A stretch of 60,659 nucleotides of DNA from an uncultured Clostridium sp. (GTDB lineage Bacteria; Bacillota; Clostridia; TANB77; CAG-508): positions 1-60,659 of the forward strand of contig USFW01000008.1 of the NCBI GenBank assembly GCA_900553985.1. The letters run 5' to 3'. The notes below the pieces were generated by a model. It did no database searches, was not told where the DNA came from, and saw nothing but the letters and a program-made list of their open reading frames with translations. Position 1 is the stretch's first letter. Each line of letters begins with the position of its first letter. Shown piece by piece: positions 44,612-54,300 of the stretch. The translations under genes were made by a program, and so were the position numbers.

Positions 44612-44801
44612 GTTTTTCTCCTTTTCTACTTATTCATTTGAATTTATTGTTACATATATTAACATAATATATGTGTTTTGTAAATGCTTTATTTTTAATT
44701 CTAAATTAAGTTTTTAAATAAATTTCCTACTAAAATTTTAATTAGATTTTTGATTTTTCATAATCACCTTTTAATTATTTAATACTTTTATCATTTTTAT
44801 A

Positions 44802-47414
44802 TTATTTCATCTTCTCCTTTATTCTCACTAAAGTATTTAATGCATCAATAGGAGTTAACTCATTCAAGTTAATTTTATCTACTTCATGTGCTATTTCAGC
44901 TAGTTTATAATTATACATATCAAATTGACCTTCAACTTGTTTTTTATCTTGCTTTTCTTCTTTTTTTCCTGTTAATATATTTTTTCTTTCCAATGATTTT
45001 AATATTTTATTAGCTTCTATCGTAACAGCCTTTGGAACTCCTGCTAGTCTTGCAACATGAATACCATAGCTTTCATCAGTTCCACCTCTCACAATTTTTC
45101 TTAAGAAAATTATATCTTCACCTTTTTCTTTTACAGCAATTGAATAATTTTTTACACCTTCTATTTTATCTTCTAACTCAGTTAGTTCATGATAATGTGT
45201 TGCAAATAATGTTTTAGCTCCACATTTTTCTACATTAGCTATATATTCAGCAACTGCCCATGCTATTGATAATCCATCATATGTTGATGTTCCTCTTCCT
45301 ATTTCATCTAGTATTACCAAACTATTTTTAGTTGCTTCTTTTAAAATTGTTGCAACTTCCATCATTTCTACCATAAAAGTACTTTGTCCCATACTTAAAT
45401 CATCTGATGCACCTACTCTAGTAAATATCTTATCAACTACACCTATCTTTGCTGATTGTGCTGGAACAAAACTTCCTACTTGTGCCATTAATGTAATTAA
45501 TGCAACTTGCCTCATATATGTAGATTTACCTGCCATATTAGGTCCTGTAATTATTGATAATCTATTTTCTTCTTTATCTAAATATGTATCATTTTCTACA
45601 AATGCTCCCGTTCCTAGCATTTTTTCTATTACAGGATGCCTTCCTTGTTTTATATCTATAACTCCTAAGTTATCAACCTCTGGCATACAATAATTCATAT
45701 CTTCTGCTACTTGTGCAAATGATGTTAGTACATCTAAAGTTGATACTATTGTTGCTGTTTTCTGCAATCTTTTTATGTTTTGAGCAATTTCTTGTCTTAT
45801 CATAGTAAAAGCATTGTATTCTAAATTTACTACTTTTTCTTCTGCTCCTAATATTTGATTTTCTAAATTTTTTAATTCTTCTGTTATATATCTTTCTGCA
45901 TTTGTTAATGTTTGTTTCCTTATATATCTTTCTGGTACTTGATTTAAATTTGATTTTGTTACTTCTATAAAATATCCAAATACCTTGTTAAATCCAACTT
46001 TTAAGTTCTTTATTCCTGTTTTTTCTTTTTCATCTGCTTCTAATTGAATAATCCAGTTCTTTCCTTCTGTTGTAGCTGTTTTTAATTTGTCTATTTCTTC
46101 ATCAAATCCAAGTTTTATAATTCCTCCATCTTTTATACTCATTGGAGGATCATCTACTATTGACTTCTCTATTAACTCATATATATCTTGTAACTCGTCT
46201 AAATTTTCAAACAAATCTTTTAGCATTTCAGATTTACAACTAGATAAAACTTTTTTCACTTCAGGTAGTTTTGATAATGAATTTTTTAAGGTTATCATAT
46301 CTCTTGCATTTGCATTTCCATAAGCCATTTTACCTGCTAGACGTTCAATATCATAAACCTTTTTTAGATTTTCTATTACTTCTCCTCTTAACATTATATC
46401 TTCTTTTAGTTCTTTAACTGAATTTAATCTTCTATTAATTTCAATTGTATCTATTAGTGGGTCATTTAGCCATCTTCTTAGATGTCTTCCTCCCATTGAA
46501 GTTGATGTTTTATCTAATACCCATAATAATGTTCCTTTTTTAGATTTATCTCTCATTTTTTCAGTTATTTCAAGATTTCTTCTAGCATTTATATCAAGTG
46601 ACATATATTTTGAAATTTGATATATTGTTATTTTATTTATATGGTCTAGATTTGTCATCTGAGTTTGTTCAATATATTCAATTAATGCATTAATTGCTGG
46701 AATCGCAAGTGTTTTTTCTTCGATATTTTCAATTTCTTTTTGATTTGTATCTAGTAAATTAAATCTTAATTTTATAACATCTGATTTATTTTCAAAGAAT
46801 TTATCTTGAAATTTTGTAATATAACTTGAAAATCTTTCTTTTATTTTTCCCATTTCCTCAGTGCAATCTGCCATCATTGAATTTATAACTAATTCAGATG
46901 GTGAATATCTTGCAATTTCATCTAGTAATTGAGGAAAATTGTTATTATCTTTTATCTCAGCTGCATAAAATTCTCCTGTTGTTATGTCACATACACTAAT
47001 ACCAAAATATATTCCTGTTTTATATATAGACATTATATAATTATTTTTTCTTTCTTCTAGCATATTACTATCAACTATTGTTCCTGGTGTTACTACTCTT
47101 ATAACCCCTCTTTTAACAATACCTTTTGTAGTTTTAGGGTCTTCTAGTTGTTCACAAATTGCAACTTTATATCCTTTAGCTATTAATCTTGAAATATACA
47201 TCTCTGCTGCATGATGTGGTACTCCTGCCATTGGTGCTCTTTCTGCTTGACCACAATCTTTTCCTGTTAATGTTATCTCTAATTCTCTCGCTGCTATAAT
47301 TGCATCTTCAAAGAACATTTCATAGAAATCTCCTAAACGATAAAATAATATACAATCTTTATATTGTTCTTTTGTTTCAAGATATCTTTGCATCATTGGT
47401 GAAAACTCTGCCAT
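44802..47414 (-). CDS. mutS: DNA mismatch repair protein MutS
   Basis: 870 aa, full length. Mismatch-binding domain I opens FSPMMQRYLETKEQYKDCILFYRLGDFYEMF with the FYE wedge. The ATPase has Walker A GPNMAGKST, the ST-motif region TFMVEM, Walker B VILDEIGRGTST and FATHYHELT. It recognises mispairs and recruits MutL; no mutL lies within the window. Its ATG directly follows the stop of the HTH gene, so translation is coupled. Confidence 0.96.
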   Translation of the reverse strand: MAEFSPMMQRYLETKEQYKDCILFYRLGDFYEMFFEDAIIAARELEITLTGKDCGQAERAPMAGVPHHAAEMYISRLIAKGYKVAICEQLEDPKTTKGIVKRGVIRVVTPGTIVDSNMLEERKNNYIMSIYKTGIYFGISVCDITTGEFYAAEIKDNNNFPQLLDEIARYSPSELVINSMMADCTEEMGKIKERFSSYITKFQDKFFENKSDVIKLRFNLLDTNQKEIENIEEKTLAIPAINALIEYIEQTQMTNLDHINKITIYQISKYMSLDINARRNLEITEKMRDKSKKGTLLWVLDKTSTSMGGRHLRRWLNDPLIDTIEINRRLNSVKELKEDIMLRGEVIENLKKVYDIERLAGKMAYGNANARDMITLKNSLSKLPEVKKVLSSCKSEMLKDLFENLDELQDIYELIEKSIVDDPPMSIKDGGIIKLGFDEEIDKLKTATTEGKNWIIQLEADEKEKTGIKNLKVGFNKVFGYFIEVTKSNLNQVPERYIRKQTLTNAERYITEELKNLENQILGAEEKVVNLEYNAFTMIRQEIAQNIKRLQKTATIVSTLDVLTSFAQVAEDMNYCMPEVDNLGVIDIKQGRHPVIEKMLGTGAFVENDTYLDKEENRLSIITGPNMAGKSTYMRQVALITLMAQVGSFVPAQSAKIGVVDKIFTRVGASDDLSMGQSTFMVEMMEVATILKEATKNSLVILDEIGRGTSTYDGLSIAWAVAEYIANVEKCGAKTLFATHYHELTELEDKIEGVKNYSIAVKEKGEDIIFLRKIVRGGTDESYGIHVARLAGVPKAVTIEANKILKSLERKNILTGKKEEKQDKKQVEGQFDMYNYKLAEIAHEVDKINLNELTPIDALNTLVRIKEKMK

Positions 47415-48098
47415 TTATCTCTCTTCTCCTTCTTTCTCTTCTAAAATTTTCTTCGTTTCTTGCTTTTTTTCATATTCATCTATTCTTTTTTTAGCTCTTC
47501 TTATTGTACTTATTCCAATACCTAATCTCTTTGCTATCTCTTCTTTAGTTCCTTGCATTTTGGACGCTTTTTTTAAAAGTTCTTTTGCTCGCTTATATTC
47601 TCTTTCTTCTTTTGAAATAGAGTTATTTACAATAACTGGTCCTTCATCATAATTTTCTATGCTAGCACACATTAATACTCTTTCATAGGTAGAAAATTTT
47701 TGTCTACACATTTTCCTTTTAGATACTTCTTTTGTCATTTCATATAGAACTTCATACCCTTCTTCTTCCTTAATTTTATCTAATTCTCTACTAATAGTTC
47801 TTGCTGGAATACAATATTCTCTTGCCATTTCACTCTGACCAACATCATCTTTTACCATTTGAATAAATAATGCTTTAAAGTTAATAAAAGAATAATCTGG
47901 ATTTCTTTTTTCTTCATATTTTATATATTTTCTTTTTAATTCTATATCATTAGAGGTATTTATAAATTCAATTAACTTTTCATGTAATGTTTGTTTATGA
48001 ATTCCTAATCTAACTGAAGCATCTACTATTCCCAATTTTCCATCTAAAATTAATTTACATATCTTCTTTAATTGTCCATTATCTAAAACTTTTTCCAT
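47415..48098 (-). CDS. HTH-rich DNA-binding protein between miaB and mutS
   Basis: 227 aa, basic. Three helix-turn-helix-like segments are visible: about 14-45 (GKLGIVDASVRLGIHKQTLHEKL), about 85-112 (VGQSEMAREYCIPARTISREL) and about 195-212 (KEEIAKRLGIGISTIRRAKKRI). They resemble transposase- or Hin-type HTH units without a catalytic domain. Function unknown. Stop TAA abuts the mutS ATG and a good AAGGAG precedes it, so it is a real gene. Confidence 0.75.
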   Translation of the reverse strand: MEKVLDNGQLKKICKLILDGKLGIVDASVRLGIHKQTLHEKLIEFINTSNDIELKRKYIKYEEKRNPDYSFINFKALFIQMVKDDVGQSEMAREYCIPARTISRELDKIKEEEGYEVLYEMTKEVSKRKMCRQKFSTYERVLMCASIENYDEGPVIVNNSISKEEREYKRAKELLKKASKMQGTKEEIAKRLGIGISTIRRAKKRIDEYEKKQETKKILEEKEGEER

Positions 48099-48116
48099 TA
48101 TGTCTCCTTTTTAAGT

Positions 48117-48150
48117 AATTTTGCTGATTTTGGGGTCGGAGACAAAAATC
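48117..48150. repeat. GGGGTCGGAGAC repeat between miaB and the HTH gene, left arm
   Basis: AATTTTGCTGATTTTGGGGT continuing through CGGAGACAAAAA. It is the exact inverted partner of 48228-48261 over about 32 bp, with 77 bp between, so the miaB-HTH intergenic RNA can fold into a long stem. Confidence 0.85.
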
Positions 48151-48213
48151 ATCTTTCCCACAAAATTGCATTTCTTCTATCCATAAAACTCTCTTTCTTA
48201 TTTAAATTTTGCT

Positions 48214-49680
48214 TTAGCTTTCGGGATGCTTTTTGTCTCCGACCCCAAAATCAGCAAAATTAGCAAAATTAGCATTTCCTTTTAAATACCACATATGTTC
48301 TGAAACAATCTTTAAATTAATAAATTGGTTAATTAAGTTCCTATCCCCCTCAAAAATTACAACTTTATTGCTGTCTGTTCTTCCTGTTAGCATTTCAGAA
48401 TTATTTTTACTTTCTCCTTCTACTAATACCTTTTGTATTGTTCCTATATATTTTTGATTATTTTCTGCTATCTGACTTTCTGCTAAAGCTTTTAACCTAT
48501 CAAACCTTTTATGTTTTATTTCCTCTGGAACTTGATTTTCCATTCTATCTCCTGGAGTTCCTACTCTTCTTGAATAAATAAACATATATACTTGCTCAAA
48601 TTTAACTTTATTTACTACATCTAAAGTATCTTCAAATTCTTCATCTGTTTCACCTGGGAACCCTACAATAATATCTGTTGATAATGTTAAATTTGGTATT
48701 TTATTTTTCATCTTTTCTACTAATTCTAAATATTGCTCTTTAGTATATTTCCTATTCATTTCTTTTAAAACTTTTGTATTTCCTGATTGGAGTGGTAAAT
48801 GAATTAACTTACACACCTTGTCACATTTTGCAATAGCTTCTATTACATCATCTGTGAAATCCTTTGGATGTGGAGATACAAATCTTATCCTCTCTAATCC
48901 TTCTATTTTATTTATTGCCATTAATAAAGTTGCAAAAGAGTCTACCCCTTCATATTTTTCAAATTGTATATTTTTTTCTCTTTCTACTCTAAGATAAGAA
49001 TTTACATTTTGCCCTAATAAAGTTATTTCTTTATATCCTTCTTTTGCCAAATTTCTTACTTCTTCTATTATATCTCTTGGATTTCTACTTCTTTCTCTTC
49101 CTCTAACATATGGTACTATACAGTAACTACAAAAATTATTGCATCCATTCATTATAGTTACTGATGCTTTTATATTGCTATCTCTTTTTATAGGTAACCC
49201 TTCATATATTTCTCCATCAATATCTAATATATCTTCTTGTTTTTTCTTTTCTACTAATGCTTTATATAAATCTTCTGGGAATCTATGTAATGTGTGAGTT
49301 CCAAATATTACATCAACAAATGGATATGATTCTTTTATTTTACTTGTAATATGTTTTTCCTGCATCATACAACCACCTATCGCAATAATTGTTCCTCTTT
49401 CTTCTTTTACTTTTTTTAGCTCTCCTAATTTTCCAAATAATTTATCCTCTGCATTTTCTCTTACACAACAAGTATTAAATAAACTTAAATCTGATTCTTT
49501 TGGATTTTCTGTTTTTATATATCCCATTTCTTCTAACATTCCACATAATTTTTCAGAATCATTTTCATTTAGTTGGCACCCCATTGTTAAAATACTATAT
49601 TTTAAACTTTTGTCTCTATTAAGCTTTTTTATTTTTTCTATATATTTTTCTTGTTCTTTTACCTCATTTTTTGTATTCAC
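48214..49680 (-). CDS. miaB: tRNA-2-methylthio-N6-dimethylallyladenosine synthase
   Basis: 488 aa. N-terminal UPF0004 domain (SILTMGCQLNENDSEKL; C35 is the first auxiliary cluster ligand), radical-SAM CxxxCxxC in GCNNFCSYC, and a C-terminal TRAM domain. It methylthiolates A37 of tRNAs. GTG start behind GGAGG. The last residues (ADFGVGDKKHPES) are encoded by the dispersed repeat at 48228-48261, so the native C-terminus appears replaced or extended. Confidence 0.94.
   Translation of the reverse strand: MNTKNEVKEQEKYIEKIKKLNRDKSLKYSILTMGCQLNENDSEKLCGMLEEMGYIKTENPKESDLSLFNTCCVRENAEDKLFGKLGELKKVKEERGTIIAIGGCMMQEKHITSKIKESYPFVDVIFGTHTLHRFPEDLYKALVEKKKQEDILDIDGEIYEGLPIKRDSNIKASVTIMNGCNNFCSYCIVPYVRGRERSRNPRDIIEEVRNLAKEGYKEITLLGQNVNSYLRVEREKNIQFEKYEGVDSFATLLMAINKIEGLERIRFVSPHPKDFTDDVIEAIAKCDKVCKLIHLPLQSGNTKVLKEMNRKYTKEQYLELVEKMKNKIPNLTLSTDIIVGFPGETDEEFEDTLDVVNKVKFEQVYMFIYSRRVGTPGDRMENQVPEEIKHKRFDRLKALAESQIAENNQKYIGTIQKVLVEGESKNNSEMLTGRTDSNKVVIFEGDRNLINQFINLKIVSEHMWYLKGNANFANFADFGVGDKKHPES
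48225..48261. repeat. GGGGTCGGAGAC repeat inside the 3' end of miaB, right arm
   Basis: TTTTTGTCTCCGACCCCAAA followed by ATCAGCAAAATT. It is translated within miaB as DFGVGDK. Adjacent short tandem units (AGCAAAATT) extend the repeat into the gene. Confidence 0.85.
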
Positions 49681-49756
49681 TTACATAACCTCCATTACTT
49701 GCTTATTTTATTATATTTTGACAAATTTTGCAATAGAAAATTTAGGCAAAAAAATA

Positions 49757-49778
49757 AAGTAGCATTTATTTGCTACTC
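49757..49778 (-). terminator. rpmE terminator
   Basis: AGTAGCA and TGCTACT form a stem followed on the minus strand by TTTATTTTTTT. Confidence 0.85.
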
Positions 49779-49786
49779 TTTTGTTT

Positions 49787-49987
49787 CTATGCAAGTCCAT
49801 ATTTTTTCTTAAATCTATCTGCTCTACCACCAGCTGTTTCTTGTCTTAAGTTACCTGTCCAGAATGGATGACATTTAGAACATATATCTACTTTTATATC
49901 TTTTTTTGTTGAACCTACTTCTAAAACATTTCCACATGCACATGTGATTGTTGTTTGGTTATAATTTGGATGTATTCCTTCTTTCAT
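49787..49987 (-). CDS. rpmE: 50S ribosomal protein L31
   Basis: 66 aa. MKEGIHPNYNQTTITCACGN opening and the CSKCHPFWTG close give the four zinc-ligand cysteines of the zinc-containing form of L31. Good AGAGGTG site and own terminator. Confidence 0.96.
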   Translation of the reverse strand: MKEGIHPNYNQTTITCACGNVLEVGSTKKDIKVDICSKCHPFWTGNLRQETAGGRADRFKKKYGLA

Positions 49988-50066
49988 TACTAGTTCACCT
50001 CTTTCTTAATGTTAAAATAATATGACTATGTTTAATAATAACATATTTTATTTTATTTTTCAATAC

Positions 50067-50231
50067 CTATTTTGTTTTATTTTCATTTTGTTGTTGTTCA
50101 TACATATATTGTGCAGAAGATAACATCTCTTTATCTAATGAAAGTTTGTTGACTAATTTTGACATAACATTAAATACACAGGCTATTATCAATATTAATA
50201 ATCCAATTTTTTTCCAATATTTTTTAAGCAT
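50067..50231 (-). CDS. Small membrane protein (54 aa)
   Basis: 54 aa from ATG 50231 behind GGAG. MLKKYWKK is a basic start, then one membrane helix (IGLLILIIACVFNVMS) and a polar tail ending QQQNENKTK. N-in anchor with an external Gln-rich tail. No family recognised; upstream of rpmE in the same direction. Confidence 0.6.
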   Translation of the reverse strand: MLKKYWKKIGLLILIIACVFNVMSKLVNKLSLDKEMLSSAQYMYEQQQNENKTK

Positions 50232-50404
50232 AATTATCTCCTTTTTTTTATTTACATTATTATTATACTTATTTTTTTAGTGGTTGTCAATATATTTTCA
50301 TGTTTGAAACACACTATTTTTCCTGTTTTATAAAATTATAATCAAATTTTTAATAAAAATTAATATTCTGTTAAATTTTGTTCATAATAATATTGGTGAT
50401 TTTT

Positions 50405-51124
50405 ATGAATAAAAAAAATGTAATTTATGTAATTATTATTTTAGCTATTATAATTAGCTTGGGTTTTTATTTCTACTTAAAGTCTTCTAATTCTTCTAAT
50501 AATATATATAATGCTGATAAAACTGCTATTTCTAAAAATAATGAATTAAATAATATAAATAACGAAAGCTCAAATTTTTCTAATACTAATAATACATCTA
50601 ATTATTCTAATAATAAAACTCAAAATAGTTCTTCTAATATTTCAAGTCAAAATACTGATTTAAAAGAAATAGAAATTTCTACTTTCTCAACCACACTTTA
50701 TTCCAAAGATAATGAAAGACAACATAATATTCAACTTACTTGTTCTTCTTTAAACGGCACTATTGTAAAAAGTGGTGAAACCTTTTCTTTTTGTTCTACA
50801 GTAGGTCCTGCAACTAGTGATAAAGGATATCAAAAAGCTGACATTTTTGATAATAAAGGAAATAAGAAAAAAGGTTATGGTGGTGGAAATTGTCAAATAA
50901 GTAGTACATTATATAATGCTGTTATGAGTGTACCTAATTTAGAAATTGTAGAACGACATCCTCATAGCAACAAAGTACCTTATGTAAAAAAAGATAAAGA
51001 TGCAGCTGTTGCTTATGGTAGTTATGATTTTAAATTTAAAAATAATACTAGTAATGATATTCGAATTCTTGCAAGTGTTGATAATTCTTGTGTTACTACA
51101 AGTTTATGGTCAATTCAAAAATAA
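50405..51124 (+). CDS. VanW family protein
   Basis: About 239 aa. N-terminal helix (about 4-24), an Asn/Ser-rich linker (about 27-75), then the VanW domain: STFSTTLYSKDNERQHNIQL, VKSGETFSFCSTVGPAT, GGGNCQISSTLYNAV and the NDIRILA strand. VanW-type proteins are surface proteins of unknown activity, first seen in some vanB clusters. The start at MNKKNV is preferred over nine earlier codons; the ribosome site is weak. Confidence 0.88.
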   Translation: MNKKNVIYVIIILAIIISLGFYFYLKSSNSSNNIYNADKTAISKNNELNNINNESSNFSNTNNTSNYSNNKTQNSSSNISSQNTDLKEIEISTFSTTLYSKDNERQHNIQLTCSSLNGTIVKSGETFSFCSTVGPATSDKGYQKADIFDNKGNKKKGYGGGNCQISSTLYNAVMSVPNLEIVERHPHSNKVPYVKKDKDAAVAYGSYDFKFKNNTSNDIRILASVDNSCVTTSLWSIQK

Positions 51125-51234
51125 TTGCAATTTATTCATCATCTAACTATAATACCAGTCTTCTTTAAATAAATATTTTTTATAAATCGTTGTAATATTT
51201 TTTATTTTATAAAATATTATTAAATGGTGATATT

Positions 51235-52707
51235 TTGAGAAGAACAAAATTATTTTTTATTAATGGTATTATACTAACCAGTACCTCTCTTTTAATGCGT
51301 GGTATTGGTCTTATTTTTAATATATATGTTGCAAATCAAGTAGGTTCTGAAACTTTAGGTATCTTTAGTCTTATTATGTCTATTTATATGTTTGCTATAA
51401 CTATTGCTACTTCTGGCATTGGAACTGCTTGTACTTGTCTTGTTTCTGAGGAATTTGAAAAATCAAATTATATTAGTGGATTAAAAGTTGTAAAAACTTG
51501 TATCATTTTTGCTTTGATTTTAGGAATTTTAGCTTCTATTATTATTATTGTTTTTGCACCTTTTGTTTCATCCTACTGGCTTAATAACTCAGTATCTCCT
51601 TGTCCCATTTATGCAATAGCTTTAGGTTTACCATTAATTTCTATTTCTTCTGTTATTGGTGGTTATTTTTCATCAGTAGGAAAATCATATAAATCAGCTA
51701 TATCTCAAATTTTAGAAACTAGTGTAAAGATTATTACTACTATATTTTTATTACATTTCAACTTACAAAATGGAATTGAAGCAATTTGTATTTCTTTGAT
51801 TATTGCTGATGTTATATCTGAAGTTTTTTCTTTTTCATTAAATATTATTTTTTATTTAATTGACAGAAGAAAATATATTAATAAAAGATGTTTACCTATA
51901 CAAATGAAAAGAAAAATCTTTAAAATTTCTTTTCCTATTGCTATAACATCTTGCATAAAGTCTGGTCTTTCTTCTCTTAAGCAATTTCTTATACCTATTA
52001 GACTTTCAATGTCTGGCCTTACATATACTATGTCTGTATCTCAATATGGTTTAATCAGTGGTATGGTTATGCCAATATTGATGTTTGCAAATGTATTTAT
52101 TTTTTCTTTTAGTGGGCTTTTAGTTCCTGAATTTTCTAGATTACTTGCTGGAAAAAACTATAATAGAATGAATACTGTTTGCAATACTATTTTAAAAAAT
52201 ACTTGCTTATTTTCCATATGTATAGCTGGTATAATTTTCTTTTTTGCAAATGAGCTAAGTCTAGCTATTTATGAAAATATTGAAATAGCTAAATGGCTTA
52301 AAATTCTGGCTCCTTTGGTGTTTTTTATTTATATTGATAATATTTTTGATAATATTTTAAAAGGAATAAATGAACAAGTTAGTGTTATGTTTTGTAATAT
52401 AATTGACTTAGTTATAACTATACTAATTATATATTTTGTAGTTCCTAAATTTGGTATGGCTGGTTATATACTAAGTATTTTTGTTAGTGAGTTGGTTAAT
52501 TTTACTATTAGTAGCATTCAACTGAAAAAAAGAATAAACTATTCTTTTAATTTATTAAAATACATTATAAAACCAATTCTTGCCTGCTGTATTTCTTACT
52601 TAATAATTTCTTTATTTGTTTTTAGATTTTCATCTTTCTTGCTAACATTTTTATTTAAAATTATAATTTTTATTTTAATATATCTATTTTTAACTTTAAC
52701 GTATTAA
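51235..52707 (+). CDS. SpoVB-like MOP-family lipid flippase
   Basis: 490 aa with 13-14 membrane helices. The opening (FFINGIILTSTSLLMRGIGLIFNIYVANQVGSETLGIF) is that of SpoVB/polysaccharide biosynthesis flippases. SpoVB acts in spore cortex synthesis; other members (MurJ, Wzx) move lipid-linked sugars, so the cargo is open. It starts at TTG with a GGTGAT site, no ATG being available. Own terminator downstream. Confidence 0.8.
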   Translation: MRRTKLFFINGIILTSTSLLMRGIGLIFNIYVANQVGSETLGIFSLIMSIYMFAITIATSGIGTACTCLVSEEFEKSNYISGLKVVKTCIIFALILGILASIIIIVFAPFVSSYWLNNSVSPCPIYAIALGLPLISISSVIGGYFSSVGKSYKSAISQILETSVKIITTIFLLHFNLQNGIEAICISLIIADVISEVFSFSLNIIFYLIDRRKYINKRCLPIQMKRKIFKISFPIAITSCIKSGLSSLKQFLIPIRLSMSGLTYTMSVSQYGLISGMVMPILMFANVFIFSFSGLLVPEFSRLLAGKNYNRMNTVCNTILKNTCLFSICIAGIIFFFANELSLAIYENIEIAKWLKILAPLVFFIYIDNIFDNILKGINEQVSVMFCNIIDLVITILIIYFVVPKFGMAGYILSIFVSELVNFTISSIQLKKRINYSFNLLKYIIKPILACCISYLIISLFVFRFSSFLLTFLFKIIIFILIYLFLTLTY

Positions 52708-52746
52708 TATATTTTTTTATTATTATTAATGATATATTAAAAATAA

Positions 52747-52791
52747 AAACTAATATATATTCCTCCTTTTTAGAATTTATATTAGTTTTTC
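52747..52791 (+). terminator. Terminator of the SpoVB-like gene
   Basis: AAAACTAATATA and TATATTAGTTTT pair over 12 bp, followed by T's. Confidence 0.8.
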
Positions 52792-52871
52792 CATTCTTTC
52801 TTTTTTAATAAATATTATAATTATATTTTAGTTTTTCATTGTTAGTACATATATCTCCTTAACTTATTTTT

Positions 52872-53762
52872 TCAGTTATATATTGTATGCATATTATTTT
52901 CATTATTTTCTCCTATACACATTTTTATTTTATCTTTCTTCAATGTTACCAGCGGCTTTAATGAAAAATTTTGTGCAATAGTTGTATTTGTAGAATCCAT
53001 ATTAGAATATGGCAAAATTCTATTGGGGAAAAATGTAAGGGTTGCAAATATAGCATAACCATTAGTAGAATCATCTACAGCTCTAGAAGATATCCAATAT
53101 TTAGGTCCTCTAAGCAATTCCAATGTTACATCATTTTTAAAATCATTAATTTCCAAAGGTACATTATAACTAGTCTGGGTTATTGTAAGACTTTGTGCAC
53201 GAGTCATTCCTTCAGTAGTAGGTGTATTATAATATTTATCACTTTTTTCTACCCCTGTACTATTAGTTATTGTTGTATCTATTCCAGCTCCTTTTTCATG
53301 TTTATATAGGTTAGGATAGAATGCATAGTATTCATAAAAGGTTCTTTTTTCTCCTATACGACTACCACCTGTCAATACATATGAATTTATTTTATTTAAT
53401 GCATTTTGATTAAGTTCATTTTCAATATCTTCTATTTTTATATTTCTTGCAATTGCACCAATACTATTATTACTATATAATTCCTGGCAAGTCTTATCAA
53501 GTAAATATACGCTATTATTATATCCTAAAGCTCCTCCTAATCCCATAGCTGCTGTCGTTGCTTGAGTAGATACTAATATCACTGTCCCATCATCATTTAT
53601 TTTATACACTCTCCATATCAATTTTTCTTGATCAATATTTTTATCTTCTATATATCCAGAATATTGTTTTGATATATAATAAGAATTATTTGATGATGGT
53701 ATATAATTAACATAATCTCCAATTTGTAATTCTTTTGGTTTTACATTGTTTATGTAAACTTT
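52872..53762 (-). pseudogene. Headless paralogue of the surface protein's C-terminal domain
   Basis: 297 codons open from AAA at 53760-53762, right after a TAA, with no start site. The sequence (VYINNVKPKELQIGDYVNY..., WRVYKINDDGTVIL, GYNNSVYLLDKTCQELYSN, ARNIKIEDIE) aligns along its length with residues about 836-1120 of the 1135-aa neighbour (VTINNIQQKEAKVGDYVKY..., WKIYSMDNNKITLI, GYNNAVQALNDVCRNLYSN, ARSIKIEDIE). The N-terminal part is gone and the frame abuts a broken scpA. Translation could start at an internal TTG, but is unlikely. Confidence 0.7.
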
Positions 53763-54074
53763 TTATATTCTATTATTCTTCTTATAAGTTCTTCTTCTGT
53801 TAATTCTTCTTCTTCCTCTTCTTGCTTTGGTAACAATTTTTTAGATTTTAGAAATAATAATGTAGATGCCATTACTAAAAATTCACTGGCTATTTCTAAA
53901 TCCATACTTTCCATTTGTCTTAAATATTCTATATATTGTTCTGTTATTTCACTTAAATTATATCATATATGTTCATTTTATTTTTTTCAATTAAATGACA
54001 TAATAACTCAATCGGACCTTCAAAGTTTTCTATTTTTATAGCATATTTTTTGTTTCTAATGTTAATATTGACAT
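53750..54074 (-). pseudogene. scpA: 5' fragment of scpA (segregation and condensation protein A)
   Basis: From a well-placed AAAGGGAG and ATG the minus strand encodes, with two single-base frameshifts, IENFEGPIELLCHLIEKNKMNIYDI and then EITEQYIEYLRQMESMDLEIA, FLVMASTLLFLKSKKLLP and EEELIRRIIEYKKF. This is the N-terminal 100-110 residues of ScpA (normally about 240-260). It breaks off exactly where the surface-protein fragment begins. A functional scpA should exist elsewhere in the genome. Confidence 0.75.
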
Positions 54075-54114
54075 TTTTTCTCCCTTTAGTTTTCTATTTT
54101 GTTCTTAGATTGCT

Positions 54115-54300
54115 TTATTTATATTTTCTGATTTATATCCTTTTTTATAAGTATTGTTTTATATCTATTAATATCTTTTTTAAAAACATAGTTTAATAAA
54201 TTTTTTCTTGAATATCTCCTGCTATTCTCAATTCATTCCTTTTAATAAATTCTTGTATTAATGCTCTTCTTTCTTCACTTGTCACAAATTTTTCTATTTC
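54115..54300 (-). pseudogene. Degenerate reading frame upstream of the scpA fragment
   Basis: Overlapping the end of the big surface gene in another frame, the minus strand reads EKFVTSEERRALIQEFIKRN, then ELRIAGDIQEKIY, a stop, and later KKGYKSENINKAI, a stop, EQNRKLKGEK up to the scpA start. It looks like the C-terminal end of a gene that once overlapped scpA. Family not recognised. Confidence 0.35.
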
